A DNA stretch of 64,000 nt from Paenibacillus lutimineralis (GTDB taxonomy: Bacteria > Bacillota > Bacilli > Paenibacillales > Paenibacillaceae): the NCBI RefSeq assembly GCF_003991425.1, contig NZ_CP034346.1, positions 1,897,501 to 1,961,500 on the forward strand, given 5' to 3'. This document shows, in pieces, positions 34,401 to 42,228 of the stretch (its first letter is position 1; every line of letters begins with the position of its first letter). The position numbers were made by a program, and so were the translations under genes. Below the pieces are notes generated by a model. The model worked only from the letters and a program-made list of their open reading frames with translations, searched no databases and was not told where the DNA came from.

Positions 34401-34603
34401 GCAACGTCTCAGTAGCTAGTAATGTCGTGACAGTTACAACCGATGCCTCTACGCCAACCGTTGATGCATGGGTGGCCAATAAGGCATACGTCAAAGACGA
34501 TTTGGTGACCTATAACGGAAAAGTGTATAAATGCCTACAGCCACATACGTCGCTTGTTGGTTGGGAACCTGCGAATGTGCCTGCTTTATGGAGCCTTCAA
34601 TAA
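31421..34603 (+). CDS. Secreted GH18 chitinase with five Fn3 and two chitin-binding domains
   Basis: A 1060-residue exoenzyme. A signal peptide ends near ASA (about residue 36). The GH18 barrel (about 40-455) has SVGGWTWS and DGVDLDWEYP with catalytic Glu210, MSYDFHGG and a C-terminal MIWEFSSD. Then come Fn3 at about 485 and 582, a CBM5/12-type chitin-binding module at 677 (AWQPNTAYTVGVYVTYNG, GWEPSAAP), Fn3 at 728, 819 and 916, and a second CBM5/12 at 1015 ending the protein (GWEPANVPALWSLQ). It hydrolyses beta-1,4-GlcNAc linkages in chitin outside the cell. Fn3 units four and five are almost identical. AGGAGGAG lies upstream. Confidence 0.95.
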   Translation: MVHSKVLKKAGMAWFCLLLIIGSFVSGIGVQNASAATPNGNYKIVGYFPSWGIYGRSYNVTDIDVSKITHINYAFADICWNGKHGNGSTAIDNPNKNTWPCTVTGIPLQSGNVPNGSIVLGDPDADALRPTPGGPTTGCWADAACGNFGALRNLKAKNPRLKTILSVGGWTWSNRFSDTAASDETRKNFAKSAVDALRAYGFDGVDLDWEYPNVEAIKGNSYRPEDKQNYTLLLQETRNQLDAAGAEDGKQYLLTIASGASQKFVDNTELGKIAQIVDWINIMSYDFHGGSFEDTTSHNTGLYGDPSDPYYSNNFFVDGAIQAYKNAGVPLNKIVLGLEFMARSWKNCPPGPNNDGQYQTCAADNSSVFKWAPNGTWDDTNTANTGVFDYGDLAANYVNKNGYTRYFNNIAKVPYLYNPTTKIFISYDDIESIGYKTEYIKNNYLGGAMIWEFSSDCRTSPKFNCTGPKLLDKVAGDLSQATPPTDTTPPTAPTNLVDAGHGDKKVTLSWNPSTDNVGVMAYDVYKNGTLVQSVDGATTTALIKGLTGSTTYIFTVKARDAAGNSSAASNALSVTTSPPILDNEPPTTPTNLTALAKTKTTVKLSWGASTDNDDIAGYDIYQNGTLVKSTDGTTETITGLSPGTTYNFYVIARDLSGNPSAPSDSISVTTPTDPVFPAWQPNTAYTVGVYVTYNGNLYKCTYAHTSIQGWEPSAAPTLWQLQSAPPADTQPPSAPANLTITAQTSTSATLTWTASTDNIGVTGYDIYQGSNLIGSSTTTTFTVTGLPAGSAVSFYVKAKDAAGNVSAASNVVTTTPTAPDTVPPTAPANLTSTTKTQTSVTLAWGASTDNVGVTGYDVYNGSTLAASVNGTTLTAVINNLSPNTTYTFTVIAKDAAGNVSAASNVATVTTDAASPTDTVPPTAPANLTSTAKTQTSVTLAWEASTDNVGVTGYDVYNGSTLAASVNGTTLTAVINNLSPNTTYTFTVIAKDAAGNVSVASNVVTVTTDASTPTVDAWVANKAYVKDDLVTYNGKVYKCLQPHTSLVGWEPANVPALWSLQ
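33878..34459 (+). repeat. Tandem 291-bp duplication encoding two Fn3 domains
   Basis: Units 33878-34168 and 34169-34459 are nearly identical at DNA level (97 codons each), both starting GATACTGTTCCTCCTACCGC. Differences are scattered single bases, so the duplication is recent or kept alike by gene conversion. Confidence 0.85.
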
Positions 34604-34678
34604 ATCGAGTAGGAGGGGGCGGCACAGTTCCGTCCTCTCCCCCTTGGGAGTGGGGCATAAAAATGATTTTCCACATTC

Positions 34679-34703
34679 TAGGCCCTTTTTAGGGCTTTTT
34701 TTC
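34679..34703 (+). terminator. Terminator of the chitinase gene
   Basis: A short G+C stem AGGCCC/AGGGC(T) followed by eight T. A further G/C-rich hairpin lies at 34612-34645. Confidence 0.65.
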
Positions 34704-34765
34704 ATTCTCCTTAAGTAACAATTTGCAGTATAATGAGGGATATACGGCATAGAGGAGAGGACAAG

Positions 34766-35590
34766 ATGATCGAGAAAATCGTTGAAATATGGGATCAAGG
34801 TACATATGCTGGACAACTGGAGGACGGTTTTACCCCTAAGATGGAGACTTACATTTTAAAAGGCGAGCAAAAAAGAGGGGCGGTTCTTATCTGTCCCGGC
34901 GGTGGCTATGGATTCACATCTGAGCGTGAAGCTGAACCGATCGCTCTAGAGTTCAATGCAGCCGGGTTCCATGCCTTTGTATTGTATTATAGTGTAGCCC
35001 CAAGGAAGCACCCGCAACCATTGCTGGACGTGTCCAGAGCAATTCGTATTCTTCGGGAGAATGCGGAAGAATGGAATATTCTTACCGATAAGATTGCGGT
35101 CTGTGGATTTTCCGCTGGCGGGCACTTGGCAGCAAGCCTAGGAGTTCACTGGGATAACCCGCTGCTTCAGGATAAACAGGACCAGGACGCGGACATTTAT
35201 CGGCCGAATGCATTAATTCTGAGCTATCCGGTTATATCCGGCGGGGAGCATGCGCATCGGGGCTCTTTTGACAATCTGTTAGGTGAGGATCCGGAGGAAG
35301 TGCTGCTTACTGAGATGTCTTTGGAGGAGCAGGTGAGTGAGAAGACGCCACCGGCGTTCATCTGGCATACATTTGAGGATACGGCGGTTCCGGTGGAGAA
35401 CAGTCTGCTATTTGCCCAGGCGATGCGCAGACATGGCATTCCATTTGAATTGCACATCTATCCGGAAGGACCGCATGGATTATCGCTGGCTACCAAGCTT
35501 ACGGCTACAAATGAAGGGCAGATCGATCCTCATGTGGCAACCTGGAAGGATCTGTGCATCCAATGGTTAAGTCGTCTCTTTGCCTTATAA
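34766..35590 (+). CDS. Alpha/beta-hydrolase esterase (acetyl-xylan-esterase-like)
   Basis: A 274-residue cytoplasmic serine hydrolase. It has the oxyanion CPGGGYGF near residue 50, nucleophile elbow CGFSAGGHLAASLG, catalytic Asp in HTFEDTAVP and His in GPHGLSLATK. The group includes carbohydrate acetyl esterases (BD-FAE/YpfH-like) that deacetylate imported xylo- or pectic oligosaccharides. I chose the ATG at 34766 because GAGGAGAGG lies just upstream; the frame opens 33 bases earlier without a site. It is followed by a shared terminator facing kduD, so it is a single-gene unit. Confidence 0.78.
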   Translation: MIEKIVEIWDQGTYAGQLEDGFTPKMETYILKGEQKRGAVLICPGGGYGFTSEREAEPIALEFNAAGFHAFVLYYSVAPRKHPQPLLDVSRAIRILRENAEEWNILTDKIAVCGFSAGGHLAASLGVHWDNPLLQDKQDQDADIYRPNALILSYPVISGGEHAHRGSFDNLLGEDPEEVLLTEMSLEEQVSEKTPPAFIWHTFEDTAVPVENSLLFAQAMRRHGIPFELHIYPEGPHGLSLATKLTATNEGQIDPHVATWKDLCIQWLSRLFAL

Positions 35591-35604
35591 TTTTATAAAA
35601 TAAA

Positions 35605-35644
35605 AAAGAGCTGCCTCAGTCATTATGACTGCAGGCAGCTCTTT
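35605..35644. terminator. Bidirectional terminator between the esterase gene and kduD
   Basis: The 12-bp stem AAAGAGCTGCCT/AGGCAGCTCTTT continues inward with CAGTCAT/ATGACTG. It has A-runs upstream and T-runs downstream, so it can serve both convergent genes. Confidence 0.85.
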
Positions 35645-35658
35645 GATTTAGCAGGAGA

Positions 35659-36411
35659 TTATCTTGCCATCCATCCGCCATCGACACATAGAACGTGACC
35701 GTTCAGGTAATCAGAAGCCGAGGAAGCCAGGAATACGGCAGGACCCTTCACGTCGTCAGGAGTTCCCCAACGTCCTGCAGGAATTCTCTCGGTAATCGAA
35801 GCAGTTCTCTCTTCGTTCGCCAGGATTGGAGCAGTATTGTTAGTAGCCATATAACCAGGAGCAATACCGTTGATTTGTAGACCACTTGCTGCCCACTCAT
35901 TGGCAAATGCTTTCGTCAGACCCGCTACACCGTGCTTGGACGCTGTATAGCCTGGTACATTAATTCCACCTTGGTAGGAGAGCATCGAGCAAATGTTAAT
36001 CATTTTGCCGCTGCCTCTCTCAATCATGTGTCTGCCAACGATTTGTGACAGAAGGAACACAGTGTTGAGGTTAATATCAATAACGTCAAACCAATCTTTC
36101 TCGCTGTGATCCTTAGCTGGAGTACGACGAATAATCCCGGCATTGTTCACAAGAATATCTACATGTCCGGTCAGTTCAAGAGCCTTGTCGAAAGTTTGTT
36201 GCAAAATAGAATGATCGCTTAAGTCAACAGTAATATCGAGGGCTTTGCGGCCTAATGCTTGAGCGGCCTTTACAGTCTCTTCGCTGGAGCTGTAGGAAGC
36301 ACTTACAATGTCTGCTCCTGCTTCCGCGAGTCCTAGTGCAATGCCTTGGCCCAGTCCGCCGGCTGCGCCGGTCACAAGAGCAGTCTTGCCGGATAGATCG
36401 AATAATTTCAT
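35659..36411 (-). CDS. kduD: 2-dehydro-3-deoxy-D-gluconate 5-dehydrogenase
   Basis: A 250-residue short-chain dehydrogenase with the TGAAGGLGQGIALGLAEAG cofactor loop, NNAGIIRR, the catalytic YTASKHG and a C-terminal LNGHVLCVDGGW. The N-terminal FDLSGKTALVTG and GGRW-type ends are those of KduD, which reduces 2,5-diketo-3-deoxygluconate to KDG in uronate breakdown. It lies 15 bases after the DeoR gene and downstream of kduI, forming one minus-strand operon. Confidence 0.88.
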   Translation of the reverse strand: MKLFDLSGKTALVTGAAGGLGQGIALGLAEAGADIVSASYSSSEETVKAAQALGRKALDITVDLSDHSILQQTFDKALELTGHVDILVNNAGIIRRTPAKDHSEKDWFDVIDINLNTVFLLSQIVGRHMIERGSGKMINICSMLSYQGGINVPGYTASKHGVAGLTKAFANEWAASGLQINGIAPGYMATNNTAPILANEERTASITERIPAGRWGTPDDVKGPAVFLASSASDYLNGHVLCVDGGWMAR

Positions 36412-36426
36412 TAGAATAACTCTCCT

Positions 36427-37209
36427 TTATGAATTGGACTCACCTTGTTCGTAGCCGCTGGTCAAAATTCGGATTCCCATATCCCTGTAAGGTTTAGCAA
36501 TCTCGGCTGTAAGTCCGCGGTCGGTTATGATTGCGCTGATCTCATCGAGGGATGCAAAGGTCCGCAGAGCGGATTGTCCGAATTTATGATGATCGATAAC
36601 GGCAAACGTCTCACGGGCGGTATCGATTAATGCGCGCTTGAAATCAATTAAATCACCGGTATATATGGATAGGCCATGTTCTGGATGAACGCCTGTCGTC
36701 GATATGAATGCTTTCTGAATATTGAGCTGCCGGACGTATGAGTTCGCTTCCGACCCGGCGAGCATATTGCGAACCCGATATCCTCCGGGAACGACGAGAA
36801 GGATCTGGTCTTTAGTTGCAAGCTCACTGATGATATAGACGTCGTTGGTAACTACCGTAAGCGGCTGATTATCCAGACGGCGTGCAATTTCAAGCGTTGT
36901 GCTGCCACCGTCAAGGGCGATAATGTCATTTCTGGCGATATGGCGGATCGCTTCATAGGCGATCTCAACTTTGGCGTCTGCATTTTTGGCAATCGGTTCT
37001 TTGGAAGGCAGGATACCGAATTGATCGTCCTGGGCAAGAATCGCTCCTCCATGGATACGGCGAATCAGCCCCTGTTCCTCCAATTTAGACAGATCCTCAC
37101 GGATCGTCTTCCCTGTTACCTGCAGTCGCTCGCTCAGCTCTGCTACCGTAACCTCTTTATTCATCAACAATACTTCCATGATCTTCTCGTAGCGACGGAT
37201 CGGGTTCAT
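36427..37209 (-). CDS. DeoR-family transcriptional regulator of the kdu operon
   Basis: A 260-residue repressor. The N-terminal winged HTH reads RYEKIMEVLLMNKEVTVAEL, then SERLQVTGKTIREDLSKLEE and the family signature GLIRRIHGGA. The remaining part is the DeoR sensor domain (DDGGSTT-like IALDGGSTTLEIA, VVTNDVYI, TTGVHPEHGLS), which binds phosphorylated sugars. It is encoded between kduI and kduD, so it probably responds to KDG/KDPG or a related intermediate and acts on repeats upstream of kduI. Confidence 0.88.
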   Translation of the reverse strand: MNPIRRYEKIMEVLLMNKEVTVAELSERLQVTGKTIREDLSKLEEQGLIRRIHGGAILAQDDQFGILPSKEPIAKNADAKVEIAYEAIRHIARNDIIALDGGSTTLEIARRLDNQPLTVVTNDVYIISELATKDQILLVVPGGYRVRNMLAGSEANSYVRQLNIQKAFISTTGVHPEHGLSIYTGDLIDFKRALIDTARETFAVIDHHKFGQSALRTFASLDEISAIITDRGLTAEIAKPYRDMGIRILTSGYEQGESNS

Positions 37210-37259
37210 CTAAACATAGCCTCATTTCTTTTCAAACATCTGAACTCTTACTTGAACCT

Positions 37260-38093
37260 TTATTTTAACTCTTTCATATCTACTGGGTCCATATCAGAAT
37301 AGATTTTGTTGTCTCCAGCCATGCTCCAGATGAAGGCGTAGTTGCTTGTGCCAACACCACTATGCACAGACCAGCTAGGGGAGATAACAGCTTCATCATT
37401 TCTCATAACGATATGTCTTGTCTCAGTAGGCTCACCCATCATGTGGACGACTACAGCATCCTCAGGAAGGTCGAAGTACACATAGGCTTCCATCCGACGA
37501 GGGTGCACGTGAGCTGGCATCGTATTCCACATATTGCCCGGCTTGAGGATGGTCAAACCCATAACCAACTGCGAGCTTTGAATTCCGTTCTCGTGAATGA
37601 AGCGATAGATTCTACGTTCGTTAGAATTTGTGATGGAACCCAGTTCAGCGGATTCTGAATCTTCGAGCGTAGCTTTGGCGGTAGGGAATTCTTTATGAGC
37701 CGGAGCGGAGTTCAAATAGAACTTAGCTGGCTTTGCAGCGTCCTTGCTGTTGAAAATAACTTCTTTGCTGCCCATGCCTACGAATAAGCATTCTTTATTA
37801 TCCAATTCGTATACCGTTCCGTCTACAGTAACGCTTCCTGCTCCGCCGATATTAATGATACCAAGCTCGCGGCGCTCCAGGAAGAAAGATACACCGAGTT
37901 CTTTCAGATCCGTCTCCAATCTAACTGCTTCATTAACCGGATGTGCTCCGCCAATGATCATACGGTCTTCATGAGTTAATACGAGTTCTAGTTTGTTAGC
38001 TGTAAATAAAGTTGGAATATGAAATTCCTTGCGCAGGCGCTCCGTATCGAATTGCTTAACCTCATTTGGATGAGAAGCATAACGTCTTTCCAT
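37260..38093 (-). CDS. kduI: 5-dehydro-4-deoxy-D-glucuronate isomerase
   Basis: A 277-residue cupin-fold isomerase converting 4-deoxy-L-threo-5-hexosulose uronate to 2,5-diketo-3-deoxygluconate after pectin or glycosaminoglycan lyases. It starts MERRYASHPNEVKQFDTERL as usual. The metal site is PAHVHPRRMEAYVYFDLP with a later SVHSGVG, and it ends WSMAGDNKIYSDMDPVDMKE. It is first in the kduI-deoR-kduD operon, divergent from the arabinofuranosidase gene. Confidence 0.93.
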   Translation of the reverse strand: MERRYASHPNEVKQFDTERLRKEFHIPTLFTANKLELVLTHEDRMIIGGAHPVNEAVRLETDLKELGVSFFLERRELGIINIGGAGSVTVDGTVYELDNKECLFVGMGSKEVIFNSKDAAKPAKFYLNSAPAHKEFPTAKATLEDSESAELGSITNSNERRIYRFIHENGIQSSQLVMGLTILKPGNMWNTMPAHVHPRRMEAYVYFDLPEDAVVVHMMGEPTETRHIVMRNDEAVISPSWSVHSGVGTSNYAFIWSMAGDNKIYSDMDPVDMKELK

Positions 38094-38131
38094 GTAAATA
38101 GTCCCCTTTACAAAATAATAAGTTCTTTAAT

Positions 38132-38175
38132 GTTCAATTTACTCCATTTACGTTCATTTATCAAGTTCATTTTGG
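38132..38175 (-). promoter_or_regulatory. GTTCA direct repeats, candidate DeoR operator
   Basis: GTTCAATTT (38132), GTTCATTTA (38152) and GTTCATTTTGG (38165) lie within 75 bases of the kduI start. DeoR-family operators are often direct repeats of this kind. Confidence 0.4.
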
Positions 38176-38246
38176 TTTATTAATAAGTTTATTTTAGTTG
38201 TACGTGAAAATTGTTGAGATTCGATATGTAATAAGCATGGACTGCA

Positions 38247-38288
38247 TTGACGAATTTGTAAGAGCTTTATTATAATATTAATAATTAT
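38247..38288 (+). promoter_or_regulatory. abfA promoter with operator motif
   Basis: TTGACG, 18 bases, then perfect TATAAT (38271-38276), followed at once by ATTAATAATTA (38277-38287). The same TATAAT plus ATTAATAATTA arrangement occurs at the regulator gene promoter (41099-41140). Two ATATTTATTAAT repeats lie just downstream. Confidence 0.65.
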
Positions 38289-38335
38289 ATTTATTAATTA
38301 ATATATTTATTAATCAAATGAAGGGACGGGAGACA

Positions 38336-39847
38336 ATGGCTTCTAGTGCTGTGTTAAATGCAGATTTACGAAAAGGACTTATCCATAAAGAGATTTACGG
38401 ACATTTCTCCGAGCATTTGGGCAGAGGGATCTATGAAGGCATCTGGATGGGCGAGGATTCACCAATTCCGAATACCAGGGGGATTAGAAACGATGTGTTG
38501 AAAGCGCTACAGCGCATCAAGATCCCGGTCTTGCGGTGGCCAGGCGGTTGTTTTGCAGATGATTACCATTGGGAGGATGGGATTGGTCTGCGAGAGACAC
38601 GTAAACAAATGATTAACAAGTTATGGGGAGGTGCTGTCGAAAATAACCATTTCGGGACTCACGAGTTTATGATGTTGTGTGATTTGCTTGGCTGTGACGC
38701 TTACATAAATGGAAATGTAGGCAGCGGGACAGTGCGGGAAATGTCTGAATGGGTAGAGTATCTAACGTTCGGCGGGGAGTCTCCAATGTCTTCCATGCGT
38801 GCAGCGAACGGACGGGCGGAGCCGTGGACGGTGAAATATTGGGGTGTTGGCAACGAGAGCTGGGGCTGTGGCGGTAATATGCGCCCGGAATATTATGCGG
38901 ATCTATATCGTCAGTATCAAACCTACGTCCGCAATTACGGCGAGAATAAGATTCATCGGATCGCCTGTGGTCCTAATGGGAATGATTATGGCTGGATGGA
39001 AGTTCTCATGCGCGAAGCGTCTTCATTCATGGATTCGATTACACTGCATTATTATACGATTCTGGGCCCGAACTGGGAGAATAAAGGAGACGCAACCGGT
39101 TTTAATACGGATGAATGGTTCACTACACTGGAGCAAGCTCTGCATATGGACGAGCTGATTACTCGGCATAGTGCGATTATGGACCAATATGATCCTGATA
39201 AGCGTATCGGACTGATCGTAGATGAATGGGGAACCTGGTACAATAGCGAGCCAGGATCAATGCCGGGTTATCTGTATCAGCAGAACTCCATCCGCGATGC
39301 GCTGGTTGCCGGCGTTACCCTCAACATTTTTCATCAGCACAATGATCGGGTAAGAATGGCGAATATCGCGCAAATGGTCAATGTGCTGCAAGCGTTGATC
39401 TTGACGGAAGGGGAGCGAATGCTCTTGACGCCAACCTATCATGTATTTGATATGTTCAAAGTGCATCAGGATGCGGAGAGAGTCGAATTCACTTGCGAGA
39501 GTGAAGTTTATCATCATAATGGCCGGGATATCCCCGCCGTATCGGCTTCGGCCTCCGTGGATCAGGAAGATACTATCCATATAAGTCTGTGTAATCTGAA
39601 CCATGCGGTTGACAGTGACCTGACTATCGATCTGCGTGGCCTAGATGAGAGGAGCGAGGGACTCAGCGTATCTGGTACTATATTAGCCGCTGCCGAGATC
39701 GACGCCCACAACACGTTTGAACATCCGGACCAGGTTGTTCCACAGCCTTTTAATGCCTATGTACTAGAGGGCAGAAAACTGAAGGTTCAATTGCCGCCTA
39801 TGTCAGTCACGGTGCTGGAGATCAAGCAGCAAGTGGCAAAGATATAG
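38336..39847 (+). CDS. abfA: Alpha-L-arabinofuranosidase, GH51
   Basis: A 503-residue cytoplasmic retaining glycosidase releasing arabinofuranose from imported arabino- or arabinoxylo-oligosaccharides. Features are [18 protein letters not shown] near the start, [19 protein letters not shown], the acid/base in [11 protein letters not shown] (Glu174), HYYT and the nucleophile in DEWGTWY (Glu297), with the C-terminal beta-domain ending [10 protein letters not shown]. No signal peptide. I chose the ATG at 38336, 8 bases after AAGGGA; an earlier ATG at 38318 has no site. It has its own promoter. Confidence 0.94.
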   Translation: MASSAVLNADLRKGLIHKEIYGHFSEHLGRGIYEGIWMGEDSPIPNTRGIRNDVLKALQRIKIPVLRWPGGCFADDYHWEDGIGLRETRKQMINKLWGGAVENNHFGTHEFMMLCDLLGCDAYINGNVGSGTVREMSEWVEYLTFGGESPMSSMRAANGRAEPWTVKYWGVGNESWGCGGNMRPEYYADLYRQYQTYVRNYGENKIHRIACGPNGNDYGWMEVLMREASSFMDSITLHYYTILGPNWENKGDATGFNTDEWFTTLEQALHMDELITRHSAIMDQYDPDKRIGLIVDEWGTWYNSEPGSMPGYLYQQNSIRDALVAGVTLNIFHQHNDRVRMANIAQMVNVLQALILTEGERMLLTPTYHVFDMFKVHQDAERVEFTCESEVYHHNGRDIPAVSASASVDQEDTIHISLCNLNHAVDSDLTIDLRGLDERSEGLSVSGTILAAAEIDAHNTFEHPDQVVPQPFNAYVLEGRKLKVQLPPMSVTVLEIKQQVAKI

Positions 39848-39848
39848 G

Positions 39849-40112
39849 ATGGATACACGAAATAACGAATGCAAAGGCTGTCAGGAGGAGTACAAGGTGA
39901 CAGAGGAGAGCATCCAGCGTCTGTTGGCCTCTCCTCTGTTCACCTCCGATCAATGTGTAGATGATGAGGTATATAATGAGCGGCTGCGAATTTGCAATGG
40001 CTGTGCCAAGCTGCAGAATGGGATAAACTGTACCATCTGCGGTTGCATCATTCCTGTTGCCGCCAAGCTCAAGCGGAAGAGCTGTACGCTGCCGGGCGGC
40101 GCGTTGTGGTGA
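39849..40112 (+). CDS. Small cysteine-rich protein, DUF6171-like
   Basis: An 87-residue protein with three cysteine pairs: CKGC near the start, ICNGC in the middle and CTICGC (three Cys), then a final CTLPGG. This spacing suggests a zinc-ribbon-like fold as in the DUF6171 family, whose function is unknown. The start lies one base after the abfA stop, so translation is probably coupled. A GTG at 39896 has a stronger ribosome site but would lose the first cysteine pair. Confidence 0.65.
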   Translation: MDTRNNECKGCQEEYKVTEESIQRLLASPLFTSDQCVDDEVYNERLRICNGCAKLQNGINCTICGCIIPVAAKLKRKSCTLPGGALW

Positions 40113-40164
40113 ACGGTGCATAACCCAAGAAGCGCTAGCTCTTTGTGCGGCTAGATGGCGGGGT

Positions 40165-41067
40165 TCAAGTGTAATAAAGTTCTGATATAAGATGCTCGTT
40201 ATAATTGCCGAAGCCTTTGCCAAACAGCGTAAGGCCGCCAATATGACGGGCATCTTCTTCTACAGAAAGCCTGAAGGTCCATTGCTTTCCACGGATATTC
40301 ACGTCATTTAGCGTGATCTCTGAAATTTGCATGCTGTCGATAAACGTACCTTCCTTCGTAATGCGAAGCTGCTTAAGCAAGCCGTATTGGTTAATGTGAT
40401 TCGCCCACCAATTTGGGGTATACTTTCCGCGCTGATCGCCGAAATCTCCAGGGCTTGTCCAGGAGCCGAGCTTGACTTCATTCAAGGTGAAGGTAATATC
40501 TGAAGGCCAGTCATTGTTCGTCTCCGGGGCTTCTGAAGCGATTTCCATCGAGATGACCAGCTCCTCCGGGTTCTGGCTCGCTAGCAGGAAGTTAGGAATT
40601 TTATATTCAACATAGCCTTTCCCGAACCAGAGGATGCCGGCATTCATTCGCTCGTGATCCCAGAAGAAGCGGGGGTCATCGAAGCCGCCGATCATATGCT
40701 CGGTCGTAGCTAGGCCGCAGGTCGGCTCGATCTGGAAGTCAGAATAATGGCCTACCGGAATTTCCGTGCGGTAGCTTTTTCGTTCGTTCTGCACTTTATT
40801 GGGGAAAATAATCTCGATGCCGTCAGCGGACAAGGTGCATATTTTCTGCAGACCGCTACGTCCAGGGGCCATATGACTGCTGATGAGGTTAGCGTTCTCC
40901 AGCTTGCGAACATGCATCGTCATTATGGCGCTGCTTAAATTCAGAGCCTCTGCGAGCTCTTTGATATTCATCGGCTTCTCGGCTAGTAGAGTCATGATCC
41001 TCAGACGAACAGAGCTGGACAGCGCTTCGTAGACAGGCAATGACCGTTCGGTAAGATCCAGTTTCAT
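40165..41067 (-). CDS. ArsR-type HTH regulator with a C-terminal sugar-binding-like domain
   Basis: A 300-residue regulator. The N-terminal winged HTH is ArsR-like (YEALSSSVRLRIMTLLAEKP, NIKELAEALNLSSAIMTMHV, RKLENANLI). The remaining 200 residues are beta-rich with many Trp (NNDWPSDITFTLNEVKLGSW, YTPNWWANHINQYG, KQWTFRLSVEEDARHIGG) and may bind a sugar; I do not know a characterised member. The ATG at 41067 follows GAGGAGG by 6 bases. It converges on the abfA unit and shares a promoter motif with it, so it probably controls abfA and itself. Confidence 0.75.
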   Translation of the reverse strand: MKLDLTERSLPVYEALSSSVRLRIMTLLAEKPMNIKELAEALNLSSAIMTMHVRKLENANLISSHMAPGRSGLQKICTLSADGIEIIFPNKVQNERKSYRTEIPVGHYSDFQIEPTCGLATTEHMIGGFDDPRFFWDHERMNAGILWFGKGYVEYKIPNFLLASQNPEELVISMEIASEAPETNNDWPSDITFTLNEVKLGSWTSPGDFGDQRGKYTPNWWANHINQYGLLKQLRITKEGTFIDSMQISEITLNDVNIRGKQWTFRLSVEEDARHIGGLTLFGKGFGNYNEHLISELYYT

Positions 41068-41098
41068 GGCGAGCCTCCTCATACGATTAATATATATG

Positions 41099-41140
41099 TT
41101 AATTATTAATGATTATATTAGGTATACTCCCGTTTTTCAA
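41099..41140 (-). promoter_or_regulatory. Promoter and operator motif of the ArsR-type regulator gene
   Basis: On the minus strand TTGAAA (41135-41140), 17 bases, TATAAT (41112-41117), then after one base ATTAATAATTA. The last motif is identical to the one beside the abfA -10 box. Confidence 0.7.
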
Positions 41141-41472
41141 TGTGGTAAGCGTTAGGTATTGCTATAGAAATGAGATAGGGCCGTGAAGGCTGGATTCCTC
41201 CCAATAACGAGACGTAGTTGTTAGCGTTAATAAGCTGCTGTTATTGAGCAAATAACGCTCAGTAGTCTTGCAAGCCAGAAATAAACTGTGGATATACAGC
41301 CCAAAATGGAGTATTGTGGATTTATGAACGGAAATGAACCCGTTTAGGTTCAAAAGAAACGGCCGAGAAGGAAAATTCATTATCGGAAAGTCTGTTTTTT
41401 GAGAGAGATATGTTTTGTCCTTTAGGCAACGATCAAAATCCAGAAGATACATGAGGGTGAGGAGAAACGATT
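41141..41472. other. Intergenic region upstream of kdgA
   Basis: No gene. It contains TTATTGAGCAAATAACGCTCAG, a small imperfect hairpin of intergenic-repeat appearance (about 41232-41260), and leads to the GAGGGTGAGGAG ribosome site of kdgA. No clear promoter was assigned. Confidence 0.45.
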
Positions 41473-42138
41473 ATGAAGAAAATCCAGCTGATCCAGAAGA
41501 TTGCGCAAGAAGGTGTCGTTGCAGTGCTTCGCGCTGATACGGCAGAGGAAGTTGTCGCTATGGCCGAGGAAGCGATCGCCGGCGGAATTAAAGTAATTGA
41601 GATTACGATGACAGTTCCATTTGCGTTGAAAGCGATTGAGGAATTGTCCCGCAAATATAAATCAAATTCAACGGATGAGGCCACTTATGCGATTATTGGT
41701 GTAGGGACGGTCCTGGATGCTGAGACAGCTCGTGCCGCCATTCTTAGCGGTGCAGAATTCGTAGTGTCTCCGTTCCTCAGCCCTGAGACGGTCACATTGT
41801 GCAACAGATATCGTGTTCCAGTAATGCCGGGAACAATGACTATTAAGGAAATTAACGAGGCGCTCGAGCTTGGAGCCGACATCGTGAAGCTGTTCCCAGG
41901 CAACCTGTACGAGCCATCCGTAATTAAAGCCATCAAGGGTCCATTGCCACAGGCTAACATTATGCCAACCGGTGGAGTATCACTGGATAATCTGGGCGAG
42001 TGGATCAAAGCCGGTGCCGTTGCCGTAGGGATCGGCTCCGATCTGACGAACGAAGCAGTGAAGAACAAGGACTTCTCGTTGGTCCGCAAGAAGGCTGCAG
42101 CTTACGTGGATGCTTATCGCCAAGCAAAAGGCATCTAA
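41473..42138 (+). CDS. kdgA: KDPG/KHG aldolase
   Basis: A 221-residue class I aldolase splitting 2-keto-3-deoxy-6-phosphogluconate into pyruvate and glyceraldehyde-3-phosphate. Visible are GVVAVLRADTAEEV, GGIKVIEITMTVP, IGVGTVLD, FVVSPFLSPE, VMPGTMT and the Schiff-base Lys139 in DIVKLFPG, then PTGGVSLDN. The length is standard. GAGGAGAAACG precedes the ATG. It is a single gene ending at a strong terminator, and takes the KdgK product. Confidence 0.93.
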   Translation: MKKIQLIQKIAQEGVVAVLRADTAEEVVAMAEEAIAGGIKVIEITMTVPFALKAIEELSRKYKSNSTDEATYAIIGVGTVLDAETARAAILSGAEFVVSPFLSPETVTLCNRYRVPVMPGTMTIKEINEALELGADIVKLFPGNLYEPSVIKAIKGPLPQANIMPTGGVSLDNLGEWIKAGAVAVGIGSDLTNEAVKNKDFSLVRKKAAAYVDAYRQAKGI

Positions 42139-42159
42139 TGAAGTAATTAGACCCATAAG

Positions 42160-42209
42160 AAAGAGAGCGAGCCCCGGCCGTTTAGGCCGGGAATCTCGCT
42201 CTTTTTTTT
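42160..42209 (+). terminator. Strong terminator between kdgA and the oxidoreductase gene
   Basis: AAGAGAGCGAG pairs with CTCGCTCTT, with an inner CCCGGCC/GGCCGGG stem, followed by eight T. It is probably used by both convergent units. Confidence 0.9.
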
Positions 42210-42228
42210 GGATAATGTGTATATTCCG

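Noticed and set aside
38318..38335. Upstream ATG as the start of abfA
   Set aside because: It has no ribosome site, while the ATG at 38336 is properly spaced from AAGGGA.
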